Source: Pseudogemmobacter hezensis
GTDB lineage: Bacteria; Pseudomonadota; Alphaproteobacteria; Rhodobacterales; Rhodobacteraceae
NCBI RefSeq assembly: GCF_013155295.1
Contig: NZ_JABJXT010000009.1
Span: 62,001 to 126,000 of the forward strand
DNA length: 64,000 nucleotides
Direction: 5' to 3'
Position numbers and translations under genes: made by a program. Within the stretch, counting starts at the first letter, position 1. Every line of letters begins with the position of its first letter. Under the pieces are notes generated by a model. The model ran no database searches. It was not told the DNA's origin and was given only the letters and a program-made list of their open reading frames with translations. This document shows positions 37,041-50,123 of the stretch, in pieces.

Positions 37041-38477
37041 ATGACGGTCTCAAAGCATCTGGGGCATTTCTATATCAACGGGGCCTGGGTTGATCCTTTG
37101 CCCGGGGCCAGTGATCTGGGGGTCGAGAACCCCGCCACCGAAGAAATCCTGGGGCAGCTGGCGCTTGGCACCGAGGCCGATGCCGATCGCGCCATCCTGG
37201 CTGCGCGGGCGGCTTTTGATGCCTGGACGGTGGTTCCGGTCGCAGAGCGTATCGCGCTCGTGAAGCGGATCCTTGAGGTCTATAATGCGCGCTATGACGA
37301 TTTCGCGCTTGCGATGTCGCTTGAGATGGGGGCACCGATTGAATGGGCCAAAGGTGCGCAGGCCTGGGCGGGGCAGGTGCATATCGAATCCACCATCAAA
37401 GCCGCCGAAGAGATGACCTGGGAATATATGCGCGGCGATACCCGCATCGTGATGGAGGGGATCGGCGTCTGCGCCCTGATCACTCCCTGGAACTGGCCTA
37501 TGAACCAGATCGCCTGCAAGGTCGCGCCTGCGCTGATCGCGGGCTGCACGATGGTGTTGAAGCCATCCGAGATCGCGCCGCTTTCGGGGCTTTTGTTTGC
37601 CGAAGTCTGCCATGAGGCCGGGGTGCCTGCGGGCGTCTTCAATCTGGTGAACGGGATGGGCCCGGTGGTGGGGGCGCGGATGTCCTCGCATCCTGAGGTG
37701 GATATGGTCTCGTTCACCGGATCCACCCGCGCAGGCACTGCGATTGCCGCCGCCGCTGCGCCGACCGTGAAGCGCGTGGCCCAGGAGTTGGGTGGCAAAA
37801 GCCCCAATATCATTCTGCCATCGGCGGATATTGCCGAGGCCGTCAAGGCGGGCGTTGCGGGCTGTTTCGCCAATACCGGGCAAAGCTGCGATGCGCCGAC
37901 GCGGATGTTCGTGCCCCGCGCCCATGCGCAGACCGCCTATGCTGCGGCGAAAGAGGCCGCGGATGAGGTGGTGATCGGGCCGACCACAGAGACCGCCACC
38001 ACGATGGGGCCGCTGATCTCAAAGGCGCAATATGACAAGGTGCAGCGGCTGATTCAGGCGGGCATTGACGAGGGCGCAAGCCTGATCGCTGGCGGCACCG
38101 GGCGGCCTCAGGGCGTCAATCGCGGCTGGTATGTGCAGCCGACGATCTTTGGCGATGTCACCAATGAGATGACCATCTCACGTGAAGAGATCTTTGGCCC
38201 GGTGCTTTCGATCCTGCCCTATGACAGCATCGATGATGCGATCCGCATGGCCAATGACACGCCCTATGGCCTGGCGGCCTATATCGCGGGCCCGGTCGAA
38301 GAGGCGAAACCCATCGCACGGCGTCTGCGGGCGGGGACGGTGAACCTCAACTACCCGGACTGGGACACTTTCGCGCCCTTTGGCGGCTATAAACAATCGG
38401 GGAACGGGCGCGAATATGCCGATTGGGGCATCCATGATTTCTGCGAGATCAAGGGCATCGTCGGCTGGGGGGCCTGA
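37041..38477 (+). CDS. NAD(P)-dependent aldehyde dehydrogenase
   Basis: A 478-residue aldehyde dehydrogenase. The catalytic residues are all present: Asn151 in TPWNWP, Glu249 in QELGGKSPN and Cys283 in NTGQSCDAP. The cofactor-binding FTGSTRAG (residues 225-232) and the C-terminal FGGYKQSGNGREY are also intact. The substrate aldehyde is not predictable. It is preceded by a strong GGAGAGAG site at ATG 37041. With the FAD-dependent demethylase-like genes before it and a 3-hydroxyisobutyrate-dehydrogenase-like gene after it, it probably oxidises an aldehyde intermediate of the same pathway, or formaldehyde-derived products. Confidence 0.92.
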   Translation: MTVSKHLGHFYINGAWVDPLPGASDLGVENPATEEILGQLALGTEADADRAILAARAAFDAWTVVPVAERIALVKRILEVYNARYDDFALAMSLEMGAPIEWAKGAQAWAGQVHIESTIKAAEEMTWEYMRGDTRIVMEGIGVCALITPWNWPMNQIACKVAPALIAGCTMVLKPSEIAPLSGLLFAEVCHEAGVPAGVFNLVNGMGPVVGARMSSHPEVDMVSFTGSTRAGTAIAAAAAPTVKRVAQELGGKSPNIILPSADIAEAVKAGVAGCFANTGQSCDAPTRMFVPRAHAQTAYAAAKEAADEVVIGPTTETATTMGPLISKAQYDKVQRLIQAGIDEGASLIAGGTGRPQGVNRGWYVQPTIFGDVTNEMTISREEIFGPVLSILPYDSIDDAIRMANDTPYGLAAYIAGPVEEAKPIARRLRAGTVNLNYPDWDTFAPFGGYKQSGNGREYADWGIHDFCEIKGIVGWGA

Positions 38478-38655
38478 TCCTGGGGGGGCCTGTTCTGTGA
38501 AAAAGGGTTCCGGCGGGTGCATAGCTGCCCTGCCGGAATCGGACAGATGGCGATCTTGCATCTTCTGTGCGGGCGGTGATTGAGTGAGACCCGCGCCGGG
38601 CCGAGTCGCGCCCTGCGGTATGTCTTTGTAATCCGTCTCAATCAGGAGTGCGGCC

Positions 38656-39552
38656 ATGCGTTATGGCTATGTCGGTCTGGGCAATCTGGGCGGGCATCTT
38701 GCTGCCAGCCTGCTGCATGCGGGATTTGACGTCACCGTCTATGACCGCGACAGTGCCGCCGTTGACCGTCTTTGCGGCAAGGGGGGCGACCGGGCCTCTT
38801 CGCTGGAGGAACTGGCGGCGGGGGTTGACCATGTTTTTACCTGCCTGCCCTCACCCCAGGTCAGCGAGGCCGTGCTGGCGCAGATGCTGCCCTTCATGCG
38901 GCCGGGTGCAAGCTGGATCGAGAATTCGACGCTGGGGCGCGAGGATGTGCTGCGTTTCGCAGGCCTTGCCCGCAGCGCCGGCATTCGGATGATGGAGGCC
39001 CCGGTCACCGGCGGCGTGCATATGGCCGCCAAAGGCGAGATCACCGTGCTGGCCGGCGGCGAGCGCGACCTTTTTGATTTGCATTACCCCGCGCTTGAGG
39101 TGATCGGCGGCAAGATCTTTTACATGGGAGAGCTGGGCTCGGCGGCGGTGATCAAGGTGATCACCAATATGCTGGCCTTCACCCATCTGGTGGCCGACGG
39201 CGAGGCGCTGATGCTGGCCAAGCGCGGCGGCCTTGATCTGAAAACCGCGTGGGAGGCGATTGCCGCCTCTTCCGGCAATTCCTTCGTGCATGAGACCGAG
39301 GGCCAGCTGATCCTGAATGGCAGCTATGATGTCGGCTTCTCGATGGATATGGCGCTGAAGGATCTGGGCTTTGCGCTTGGCTTTGGCCAGGAATTCGGGG
39401 TGCCGCTGGATCTGGCCTCTACCGTCAACCAGACCTTCCTGCGCGGGCGGGCGGCCTTTGGCGGCCAGGCGCAGTCGACCCGGATCGTGAAGCTGCTGGA
39501 AGAATTGCTGGACACTGATCTGCGGGCAGGCGGTTTTCCAGAACGTCTTTGA
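38656..39552 (+). CDS. NAD(P)-dependent beta-hydroxyacid dehydrogenase (HIBADH family)
   Basis: A 298-residue protein of the 3-hydroxyisobutyrate dehydrogenase family, which oxidises beta-hydroxyacids or reduces semialdehydes. The Rossmann motif is GYVGLGNLGGHLAASLL at the N terminus. The substrate-binding EAPVTGGVHMAAKGEITVLAGG and the catalytic lysine block AAVIKVITNMLAFTHLVADGEAL are conserved (Lys in IKVITN), as is MALKDLGFAL. It lies 178 bp after the aldehyde dehydrogenase gene on the same strand, far enough for a separate promoter. It is the last gene of the cluster before zwf. Confidence 0.9.
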   Translation: MRYGYVGLGNLGGHLAASLLHAGFDVTVYDRDSAAVDRLCGKGGDRASSLEELAAGVDHVFTCLPSPQVSEAVLAQMLPFMRPGASWIENSTLGREDVLRFAGLARSAGIRMMEAPVTGGVHMAAKGEITVLAGGERDLFDLHYPALEVIGGKIFYMGELGSAAVIKVITNMLAFTHLVADGEALMLAKRGGLDLKTAWEAIAASSGNSFVHETEGQLILNGSYDVGFSMDMALKDLGFALGFGQEFGVPLDLASTVNQTFLRGRAAFGGQAQSTRIVKLLEELLDTDLRAGGFPERL

Positions 39553-39670
39553 TCGCCGCAGCCCCCGGACGAAGCCCCCACGCAGTTCCCGGACGGTATC
39601 AGCTATTTGCGGTGTCACATTCCGGTGCTAGACATGGGGATGCACGGCAGCTAGAAGGCTGACAATGCTA

Positions 39671-39684
39671 CGTTAGCGCTAACG
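39671..39684. promoter_or_regulatory. Palindromic operator upstream of zwf (LacI-family, CceR-like)
   Basis: CGTTAGCGCTAACG, a perfect palindrome sharing the core GTTAGCGCTAAC with the operator of edd. It is 60 bp upstream of the zwf start, nearly the same spacing as at edd. It should coordinate zwf-pgl-pgi with edd-eda. Confidence 0.82.
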
Positions 39685-39743
39685 GACGGGCCATTGCCAG
39701 GCCGGGGCGCAATCACGACAGGTTCAGAACAGACAGGGATTCC

Positions 39744-41198
39744 ATGGCTTCGCGCGTCATTCCGGTCGAAATATTCGATCTTGTGATCTTTGGCGGCACC
39801 GGCGATCTGGCCCGGCGCAAAATCCTTCCCGGCCTATATCTGCGCTGGCTGGCGGGGCAGATCCTGCCCGAGGCCCGGGTGATCGGCGCGGCGCGTGCCG
39901 ATCTGACCGATGCGGAATTCCGCGATTTCGTCGCCGGTGCGATTGCCGAATTCGTGCCCGAGGCAAAGCGCGACGAGACGGCGATCCAGGGCTTTCTGGA
40001 TCGGCTGTCCTTCGTGACGATTGATGCGACCGGCGAAAAGGGCTGGAAGGATCTGAAAAAGCTGATCCGCGCCGATGTGGTGCAGGCCTTTTATTTCTCG
40101 GTCGCGCCGTCCCTGTTCGGCGCGATTGCGGAACGGCTGACCAGCCATGGCATCGCAGGCCCGGATGCGCGGATCGTGGTGGAGAAACCCTTCGGGCGCG
40201 ATCTGGCCTCTGCCAAAGCGCTGAACGCCGTTCTGGCGCAGCATTTCGAGGAACGGCAGATCTACCGGATCGACCATTACCTCGGCAAAGAAACCGTGCA
40301 GAACCTGATGGCGGTGCGGTTTGCGAATATCCTGTTCGAGCCGCTGTGGAAGTCGGAATATATCGACCACGTCCAGATCACGGTGGCGGAAACCGTCGGC
40401 GTGAACGGGCGCGGCGCTTACTATGACAAATCGGGCGCGATGCGCGATATGGTGCAAAACCACATCATGCAGCTTTTGTGCCTGATCGCCATGGAGCCGC
40501 CCTATCATTTTGACCCCGACGCGGTGCGCGATGAGAAACTCAAGGTCATCCGGGCGCTGGATCCGGTGCAGCCCGAAGACATCGTGCGCGGCCAGTATCT
40601 GGCCGGGGGCGGCGAGGCGGGCTATCTTGAGCATTCGGAAGATCCGGCCAGCCGCACCGAAAGCTATATCGCGCTGAAGGTGAATATCTCGAACTGGCGC
40701 TGGAAGGGCACGCCCTTTTACCTGCGCACCGGCAAGCGTCTGCGGGCGCGCGAAAGCGAGATCGCCATCACCTTCAAAGAGCCGCCGCATTCGATTTTCG
40801 ACGATCACGCGGGCTGGCGCGACAATGTGCTGGTGATCCGGCTGCAGCCTGATGAGGGCATGAACCTCAAGGTGATGATCAAGGAACCGGGCCCGGGCGG
40901 CATGCGCCTGACCCAGGTGCCATTGGATATGTCCTTCGCCGAGGCGCTGAAAGACAGTCTCGAAGATGTGCCTGATGCCTATGAGCGGCTGATCATGGAT
41001 GTGATCCGTGGCAATCAGACCCTCTTCATGCGCGGCGATGAGGTCGAGGCCGCCTGGGCCTGGACCGATCCGATCATCGAGGGATGGGAGGCGCGGGGCG
41101 ATAAGCCGCAAGCCTATGATCCCGGCACCTCTGGTCCCGAAGATGCGCTGATGCTGATGCACCGCGACGGGCGCCGCTGGCGGGGGATCGGCTCATGA
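39744..41198 (+). CDS. zwf: Glucose-6-phosphate dehydrogenase
   Basis: A 484-residue enzyme that oxidises glucose-6-phosphate to 6-phosphogluconolactone, feeding the Entner-Doudoroff route. The cofactor motif is FGGTGDLARRK (residues 17-27), the active-site signature RIDHYLGKE spans residues 175-183, and EKPFGRDL and the C-terminal KEPGPGGMRL are also conserved. ATG 39744 begins MASRVIPVEIFDLVIF. It heads the operon zwf-pgl-pgi: pgl overlaps it by 4 bp and pgi follows 24 bp later. The leader carries the operator shared with edd. Confidence 0.98.
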   Translation: MASRVIPVEIFDLVIFGGTGDLARRKILPGLYLRWLAGQILPEARVIGAARADLTDAEFRDFVAGAIAEFVPEAKRDETAIQGFLDRLSFVTIDATGEKGWKDLKKLIRADVVQAFYFSVAPSLFGAIAERLTSHGIAGPDARIVVEKPFGRDLASAKALNAVLAQHFEERQIYRIDHYLGKETVQNLMAVRFANILFEPLWKSEYIDHVQITVAETVGVNGRGAYYDKSGAMRDMVQNHIMQLLCLIAMEPPYHFDPDAVRDEKLKVIRALDPVQPEDIVRGQYLAGGGEAGYLEHSEDPASRTESYIALKVNISNWRWKGTPFYLRTGKRLRARESEIAITFKEPPHSIFDDHAGWRDNVLVIRLQPDEGMNLKVMIKEPGPGGMRLTQVPLDMSFAEALKDSLEDVPDAYERLIMDVIRGNQTLFMRGDEVEAAWAWTDPIIEGWEARGDKPQAYDPGTSGPEDALMLMHRDGRRWRGIGS

Positions 41199-41866
41199 AA
41201 TTCAACGCCTATCCTGACCGCGATTTCCTGCATCTGAAGCTGGCGGACCGCATCGCCTCGCAACTGGGGGAATTCATCCGCCGCGATGGCCGCGCCACGC
41301 TTTCGGTGCCCGGCGGCACCACGCCCGGCCCGGTTTTCGACATCCTTTCGGGCGTCGATCTCGACTGGGCTCTGGTCTCGGTCGTGCTGAATGACGAACG
41401 CTGGGTGCCCGAGCACTCTGATCGCTCGAACACAAGGCTTCTGCGTGAGCGTCTGCTGACCGGGCGGGCCGCCAATGCGCGGCTGATCCCGCTTTATACC
41501 GCGACCGATACGCCGGAAGAGGGGATCCCCGCGCTGGAAGAGGGGCTTCGCGCCGCGCTGCCGATCTCTGTCCTGCTTCTGGGGATGGGGGGCGATATGC
41601 ATACGGCGTCGCTCTTTCCGGGGGCTGACCGTCTGACGGATGCGCTGGCCCCTGATGCGCCGCTCTTGATGCCGATGCGATCCGAGGCTGCGGTCGAGCC
41701 AAGGGTGACCCTGACCGCGCCCGTCTTGCGTGACGCCATGCATATCCATGTGCTGATCACCGGCGAGGCGAAGCGCGAAGCGATTGAAAAGGCGGCTGGT
41801 TTGCCCGTCGAAGAGGCCCCGATCCGCACAGTGCTGGATCTGGCCGAGGTGCATTGGGCCGAGTGA
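41195..41866 (+). CDS. pgl: 6-phosphogluconolactonase
   Basis: A 223-residue DevB-type lactonase that hydrolyses 6-phosphogluconolactone to 6-phosphogluconate. The NagB-like fold shows LSVPGGTTPGPVFDIL, VVLNDERWVPEHSDRSNTRLL and LLLGMGGDMHTASLFPG, which contain the phosphate-binding and catalytic residues. The start overlaps the zwf stop codon (ATGA), so the two consecutive reactions are translationally coupled. Confidence 0.96.
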   Translation: MKFNAYPDRDFLHLKLADRIASQLGEFIRRDGRATLSVPGGTTPGPVFDILSGVDLDWALVSVVLNDERWVPEHSDRSNTRLLRERLLTGRAANARLIPLYTATDTPEEGIPALEEGLRAALPISVLLLGMGGDMHTASLFPGADRLTDALAPDAPLLMPMRSEAAVEPRVTLTAPVLRDAMHIHVLITGEAKREAIEKAAGLPVEEAPIRTVLDLAEVHWAE

Positions 41867-41890
41867 GAACAGGACCGGAAGGGCTGAAAC

Positions 41891-43495
41891 ATGGACAAGT
41901 GGCAGGCGCTGAGGGCGCATCATGCGAAAGTGGCGGATCGCCATATCCTTTCGCTCTTCAACGCAGATGCCGGTCGGGCGGCGGCGTTTTCGGCCAGGGC
42001 TGACGGGCTGCTTTTTGACTGGTCCAAGACCAATATCGACGCGGAAGCCCGCGATCTTTTGCTGGATCTGGCTGAAAAATCCGGCGTCGCCGATAAGCGC
42101 GCCGCGATGTTTTCCGGCAAGAAAATCAATGAGACTGAGGGCCGCGCCGTTTTGCATGTCGCGCTGCGGGCGGGTGAGGATCACCGCATCCTGGTTGATG
42201 GCGAAGATGTAATCCCGGGCATCACCGCGACCCGCAAGCGGATGGCGGCTTTCGCCGATCAGCTGCGCTCGGGCGCGTATCAGGGGCAGGGCGGGCGCAT
42301 CACCGATGTGGTTAATATCGGTATCGGTGGCTCTGACCTGGGGCCTGCGATGGCTGCACTGGCGCTGGTGCCCTACGCCGACGGGCCGCGGGTGCATTTC
42401 GTCTCGAACGTCGACGGGGCGCATATCCATGACACGCTTGCCGGGCTGAACCCGGAAACGACGCTGGTGATCGTGGCCTCGAAAACCTTCACCACCATCG
42501 AGACGATGACCAATGCCGATACCGCAAAGGCCTGGATGGGCCGGGTGGTGAAAGACCCCGGCGCGCAATTCGCTGCCGTCTCGACTGCGGCGGATAAAAC
42601 CGCAGCTTACGGCATTGCGCCCGAACGTGTGTTCGGTTTCGAGGATTGGGTCGGCGGGCGCTATTCGATGTGGGGGCCGATTGGCCTTGCGCTGATGCTG
42701 GCGATCGGGCCTGAGGATTTCGATCAGTTCCTGGCTGGTGGCCGCGCGATGGACAGCCACTTCCTCGAAGCGCCCTTTGCGGAAAACATCCCGGTTCTGC
42801 TGGCGCTGGTCGGCATCTGGCACAACCAGCTCTGCGATTACGCCACCCGTGCCGTGCTGCCCTATGAGCAGCGCCTCTCGCGGCTGCCCGCCTATCTGCA
42901 GCAGCTTGAGATGGAGAGTAACGGCAAATCCGTGGCGCTGGATGGCTCAAGCCTGACGATCAATTCCGGCCCGGTGGTCTGGGGCGAACCTGGCACCAAT
43001 GGCCAGCACGCCTTTTACCAGCTGATCCATCAGGGCACGCGGGTGATCCCATGCGAGTTCCTCGTCGGTCGTCACGGGCATGAGCCGGATCTGGCGCATC
43101 AGCATTTGCTGCTGGTCGCCAATTGCCTGGCGCAATCCGAGGCACTTTTGCGCGGCCGCTCACTTGATGAAGCCCGCGCCATCATGGCCAAAAAAGGCCT
43201 GACCGGGGATGAGCTGGAACGCCAGGCCCGCCACCGCGTCTTCCCCGGCAATCGCCCGACCACGACGCTGGCCTATGACCTGCTGACCCCCTTCGTGCTG
43301 GGCCAGATCATCGCGCTTTATGAACACCGGGTCTTTGTCGAAGGGGTGATCCTTGGCATCAACTCTTACGACCAATGGGGGGTCGAGCTGGGCAAGGAAC
43401 TGGCGCTGGCCCTGCAACCCGTGCTGGAAGGCCAGGTCGGAACCGAGGGCAAAGACGGCTCGACCGCGGCGCTGGTGGCCTTCCTGAAGGGCTAA
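41891..43495 (+). CDS. pgi: Glucose-6-phosphate isomerase
   Basis: A 534-residue isomerase that interconverts glucose-6-phosphate and fructose-6-phosphate. Motifs are [21 protein letters not shown], the SIS-domain [14 protein letters not shown], the catalytic Glu in [12 protein letters not shown], and the C-terminal VRFEGV-type segment is here [29 protein letters not shown] 41891 follows ACCGGAAGGG. In this operon it lets fructose-6-phosphate from gluconeogenesis or fructose use enter the Entner-Doudoroff route. Confidence 0.97.
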   Translation: MDKWQALRAHHAKVADRHILSLFNADAGRAAAFSARADGLLFDWSKTNIDAEARDLLLDLAEKSGVADKRAAMFSGKKINETEGRAVLHVALRAGEDHRILVDGEDVIPGITATRKRMAAFADQLRSGAYQGQGGRITDVVNIGIGGSDLGPAMAALALVPYADGPRVHFVSNVDGAHIHDTLAGLNPETTLVIVASKTFTTIETMTNADTAKAWMGRVVKDPGAQFAAVSTAADKTAAYGIAPERVFGFEDWVGGRYSMWGPIGLALMLAIGPEDFDQFLAGGRAMDSHFLEAPFAENIPVLLALVGIWHNQLCDYATRAVLPYEQRLSRLPAYLQQLEMESNGKSVALDGSSLTINSGPVVWGEPGTNGQHAFYQLIHQGTRVIPCEFLVGRHGHEPDLAHQHLLLVANCLAQSEALLRGRSLDEARAIMAKKGLTGDELERQARHRVFPGNRPTTTLAYDLLTPFVLGQIIALYEHRVFVEGVILGINSYDQWGVELGKELALALQPVLEGQVGTEGKDGSTAALVAFLKG

Positions 43496-43575
43496 GAAAA
43501 TCACGGGTCGGCATGGGGCAGGCAGCATCTGCCGCCATGCCGATCCGGCTTTACCTCTGCGCTGACAGGCCCTAA

Positions 43576-47948
<4,373 letters not shown>

Positions 47949-48032
47949 GATCCCGATTAACCCTATGAAATCATTTGTCTTAATATGGCTGGCCAGCCCC
48001 AGAACCCTAATGTTCTCACTTTATACCTAAAT

Positions 48033-48047
48033 GTTCTCAAAAAGTTC
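48033..48047. promoter_or_regulatory. LexA (SOS) box, alphaproteobacterial type
   Basis: GTTCTCAAAAAGTTC fits the alphaproteobacterial LexA consensus GTTC-N7-GTTC exactly. It lies 66 bp upstream of the 40-residue membrane protein gene. A further GTTCTCA half-site lies at 48012, and a degenerate inverted box (GAAC-N7-CAAC) at 48071-48085. Confidence 0.8.
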
Positions 48048-48112
48048 TTTACAAAAGGTGAATGAAATGAGAACAATGAGGCAACAAAGCAAGAGAGCAG
48101 AGGGAAAAGACA

Positions 48113-48235
48113 ATGATCGCCCGACTGAAAGCCGTCCGCCGCAACAGTGATATCCGCGTGGTTGAGGATATCCTTGGCATCGTCGCCCTGTTTGCCTTGC
48201 TGTTTGTTACCCTCGCGCTGCCCGTTGCGGGCTGA
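48113..48235 (+). CDS. 40-residue single-pass membrane protein, probably SOS-induced
   Basis: A short gene not seen by length cut-offs. The product is a 40-residue peptide: a basic N terminus (MIARLKAVRRNSDIRVVED) and one transmembrane helix (ILGIVALFALLFVTLALPVAG). ATG 48113 has a strong AGAGGGAAAAGA ribosome-binding site. It has its own upstream region with a perfect LexA box and its own terminator (48367-48403), so it is an independent SOS-controlled unit behind ligA-recG. No family recognised. SOS-induced small membrane proteins elsewhere either block division (Caulobacter SidA) or depolarise the membrane (E. coli TisB); either role is possible here, but no residue similarity is claimed. 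Confidence 0.7.
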   Translation: MIARLKAVRRNSDIRVVEDILGIVALFALLFVTLALPVAG

Positions 48236-48366
48236 GCGCCTGGATCTGAGTTTCTGCCTGCGGTCTGAACCCCCGGCATGCCACGGCCTTATCTGTCCCG
48301 ATCCTATGGCCGTCTGATCTGCCTTTGTCCTGCAGATCCCCGCATGTCCCAGACACGCTGCACTTC

Positions 48367-48403
48367 CGCCGCCGTCGCAACCCGACGTGCGGCGGTTTTT
48401 TTA
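48367..48403 (+). terminator. Intrinsic terminator after the small membrane protein gene
   Basis: An imperfect GC hairpin (CCGC-CGTCG, loop CAACC, CGACG-T-GCGG) is followed by seven T. It ends the unit containing the small SOS gene, before the convergent IscU-like gene. Confidence 0.8.
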
Positions 48404-48421
48404 TTCAGCGGTTTATGCCGC

Positions 48422-48868
48422 TCAGGGATCCTTGCTGCCGGCGATCTCTGCCGCCTCAGCAGCCGCCTCAAGCGCCAGCAGGATCGAGGCGTGGCGGTTG
48501 CGAAACTCGCGGGCCGGGATCAGCACACGGTAAAGATCAAACGGCGCATCCGGGCCGTCGCCACCGGATCTCAGCATATCCGCGACCGCATCTCGCAGCG
48601 CGGTCAGCTCGGCAGGGCTGCGCCCGATCACCATCTGGCCCAGAATGGCCGCCGAGGCCTGGCCAAGCGCACAGGCCCGCACCTCCTGGGCGTATTCGGA
48701 AACCCGCCCGTCTTTCAGCACCAGATCCACGGTGATCGAAGACCCGCAGACCGGCGAGCGCCGCCGCGCTGATGCATCAGGGGCGCTCAGCCGCCCGGTC
48801 AGCGGCACATTGGCCGCCAGCTCCAGGATGCGTCCGGAATAAAGCGAGATCAGATCGCTGTCGCTCAT
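48422..48868 (-). CDS. IscU/NifU-like iron-sulfur scaffold protein
   Basis: A 148-residue protein of the IscU/SufU/NifU-N family. The opening DLISLYSGRILELAANVPLTGRL is typical. Two of the three scaffold cysteines are visible: Cys41 in SPVCGSSITVDLVL and Cys66 in RACALGQASAAIL. At the third position the sequence reads RNRHASILLALEA, with His126 in place of Cys. This variant may still bind a cluster or zinc, or may have another job. The start at 48868 is used; an upstream frame extension lies antisense to hisI. It is divergent from hisI. Confidence 0.85.
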   Translation of the reverse strand: MSDSDLISLYSGRILELAANVPLTGRLSAPDASARRRSPVCGSSITVDLVLKDGRVSEYAQEVRACALGQASAAILGQMVIGRSPAELTALRDAVADMLRSGGDGPDAPFDLYRVLIPAREFRNRHASILLALEAAAEAAEIAGSKDP

Positions 48869-48928
48869 GGCTTGCCCTCCGCTTTGGTCTATGTAATCCC
48901 GATGCCGCCCCGCGCCAAGGAGAAGCCG

Positions 48929-49288
48929 ATGCCCTTTGATCCTGCCAGCCTGAAATATGATGCCAATGGGCTGATCCCCTGCATCGCGCAGCAGCATGAC
49001 AGCGGCGAGGTGCTGATGCTGGCCTGGATGAATGCAGCGGCGGTGGCGAAAACGCTTGAAACGGGGCGGGTGACCTATTGGTCGCGCTCGCGTCAGGCGT
49101 TCTGGGTGAAGGGCGAAAGCTCTGGCCATGTGCAAAAGCTGGTCGGTCTGCGGGTGGATTGCGACCGCGACTGCCTGCTGGCGCTGGTCGATCAGACCGG
49201 GCCTGCCTGCCACACCAACCGCCGCTCGTGCTTTTACACCGGGGTTGAGACGGGCGATGAGGTCGAGCTGATGAAGCCCATCGCCTGA
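48929..49288 (+). CDS. hisI: Phosphoribosyl-AMP cyclohydrolase
   Basis: A 119-residue enzyme of histidine biosynthesis that opens the adenine ring of phosphoribosyl-AMP. Motifs are VLMLAWMNAAAV, TYWSRSRQAFWVKGESSGH, and the metal-binding VDCDRDCLLALV and GPACHTNRRSCFY. ATG 48929 is preceded by CAAGGAGAAG; an in-frame ATG at 48872 is upstream but without similarity. The rest of the his genes are not in the window. Unfused HisI without HisE is normal in alphaproteobacteria. Confidence 0.96.
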   Translation: MPFDPASLKYDANGLIPCIAQQHDSGEVLMLAWMNAAAVAKTLETGRVTYWSRSRQAFWVKGESSGHVQKLVGLRVDCDRDCLLALVDQTGPACHTNRRSCFYTGVETGDEVELMKPIA

Positions 49289-49298
49289 TTTTCCCAGG

Positions 49299-50123
49299 CT
49301 AGATTCCGGCTTGCAGCATCTGGCGAATATCGGCGGGCGTCGCGCCCTCGGCCCGATATTTCGCCAGCGCCTGGGCGTCATCGCGTTTGGCCAGGCGCTT
49401 GCCCGCCGCATCGCGGATCAGTCGGTGATGATGCCAAAGCGGTTGGGCCAGGCCAAGCAGGCGGATCAGCAGCACGTGAATGGCGGTCGCCTCGAAAAGA
49501 TCGGCACCGCGGGTGACCTCACTTATGCCCTGGGCGGCGTCATCGACCACCACAGCAACATGATATGAGGTGCCGATATCGCGCCGCGCCAGCACGACAT
49601 CGCCGATCTCCGTCACCATCTGATGGGCGTCGCGCTGATGTGCGCCGGGGTTCAGGCCGGTTTCGGTCCAGCGAATGGGCCCGCTGAGGGCCATCGCTTT
49701 TGCCATATCCAGCCGGATCGCGCCCTCGCGGTGGCCTGCATTGCGGCAGGTGCCGGGATAGACCGGACCATCGGGGCCGATCAGCGGCGCGCCTTCCTGC
49801 GGGGCTGAAAGCGCTGCGCGAATATCGCCACGGCTGCAGGTGCAATGATAGGTGAGGCCCATTTCGCTAAGCCGACCAACGGCATCTGCGTAAAGTGCCA
49901 GCCGTTCAGACTGGCGCAGAACGGGCTGTTGCCAGCGCAGCCCCAGCCAGGAAAGATCCTCATAGATGCCTGCCTCAAAGGCAGGTTTTGCACGCGCCGT
50001 ATCAATGTCCTCAATCCGAAGCAGGAACTGATCGCCGCGTTCAGCGGCAACCAGCGCGGCATAGGCATGGCCCAGATGCAAAGGCCCGGTTGGTGACGGC
50101 GCGAAGCGCGTTACCCGAGCCAT
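49299..50123 (-). CDS. gluQ: Glutamyl-Q tRNA(Asp) synthetase
   Basis: A 274-residue paralog of glutamyl-tRNA synthetase lacking the anticodon-binding domain. It attaches glutamate to queuosine in tRNA-Asp. The HIGH-type motif is PLHLGHAY, the zinc-site remnant is CTCSRGD, and the KMSKS-type motif reads KRLAKRDD. The length excludes full GltX. It overlaps the end of trmFO by 13 bp on the same strand, so the two tRNA-modification genes are probably cotranscribed. Its substrate queuosine depends on Tgt, encoded at 9.9 kb. Confidence 0.95.
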   Translation of the reverse strand: MARVTRFAPSPTGPLHLGHAYAALVAAERGDQFLLRIEDIDTARAKPAFEAGIYEDLSWLGLRWQQPVLRQSERLALYADAVGRLSEMGLTYHCTCSRGDIRAALSAPQEGAPLIGPDGPVYPGTCRNAGHREGAIRLDMAKAMALSGPIRWTETGLNPGAHQRDAHQMVTEIGDVVLARRDIGTSYHVAVVVDDAAQGISEVTRGADLFEATAIHVLLIRLLGLAQPLWHHHRLIRDAAGKRLAKRDDAQALAKYRAEGATPADIRQMLQAGI

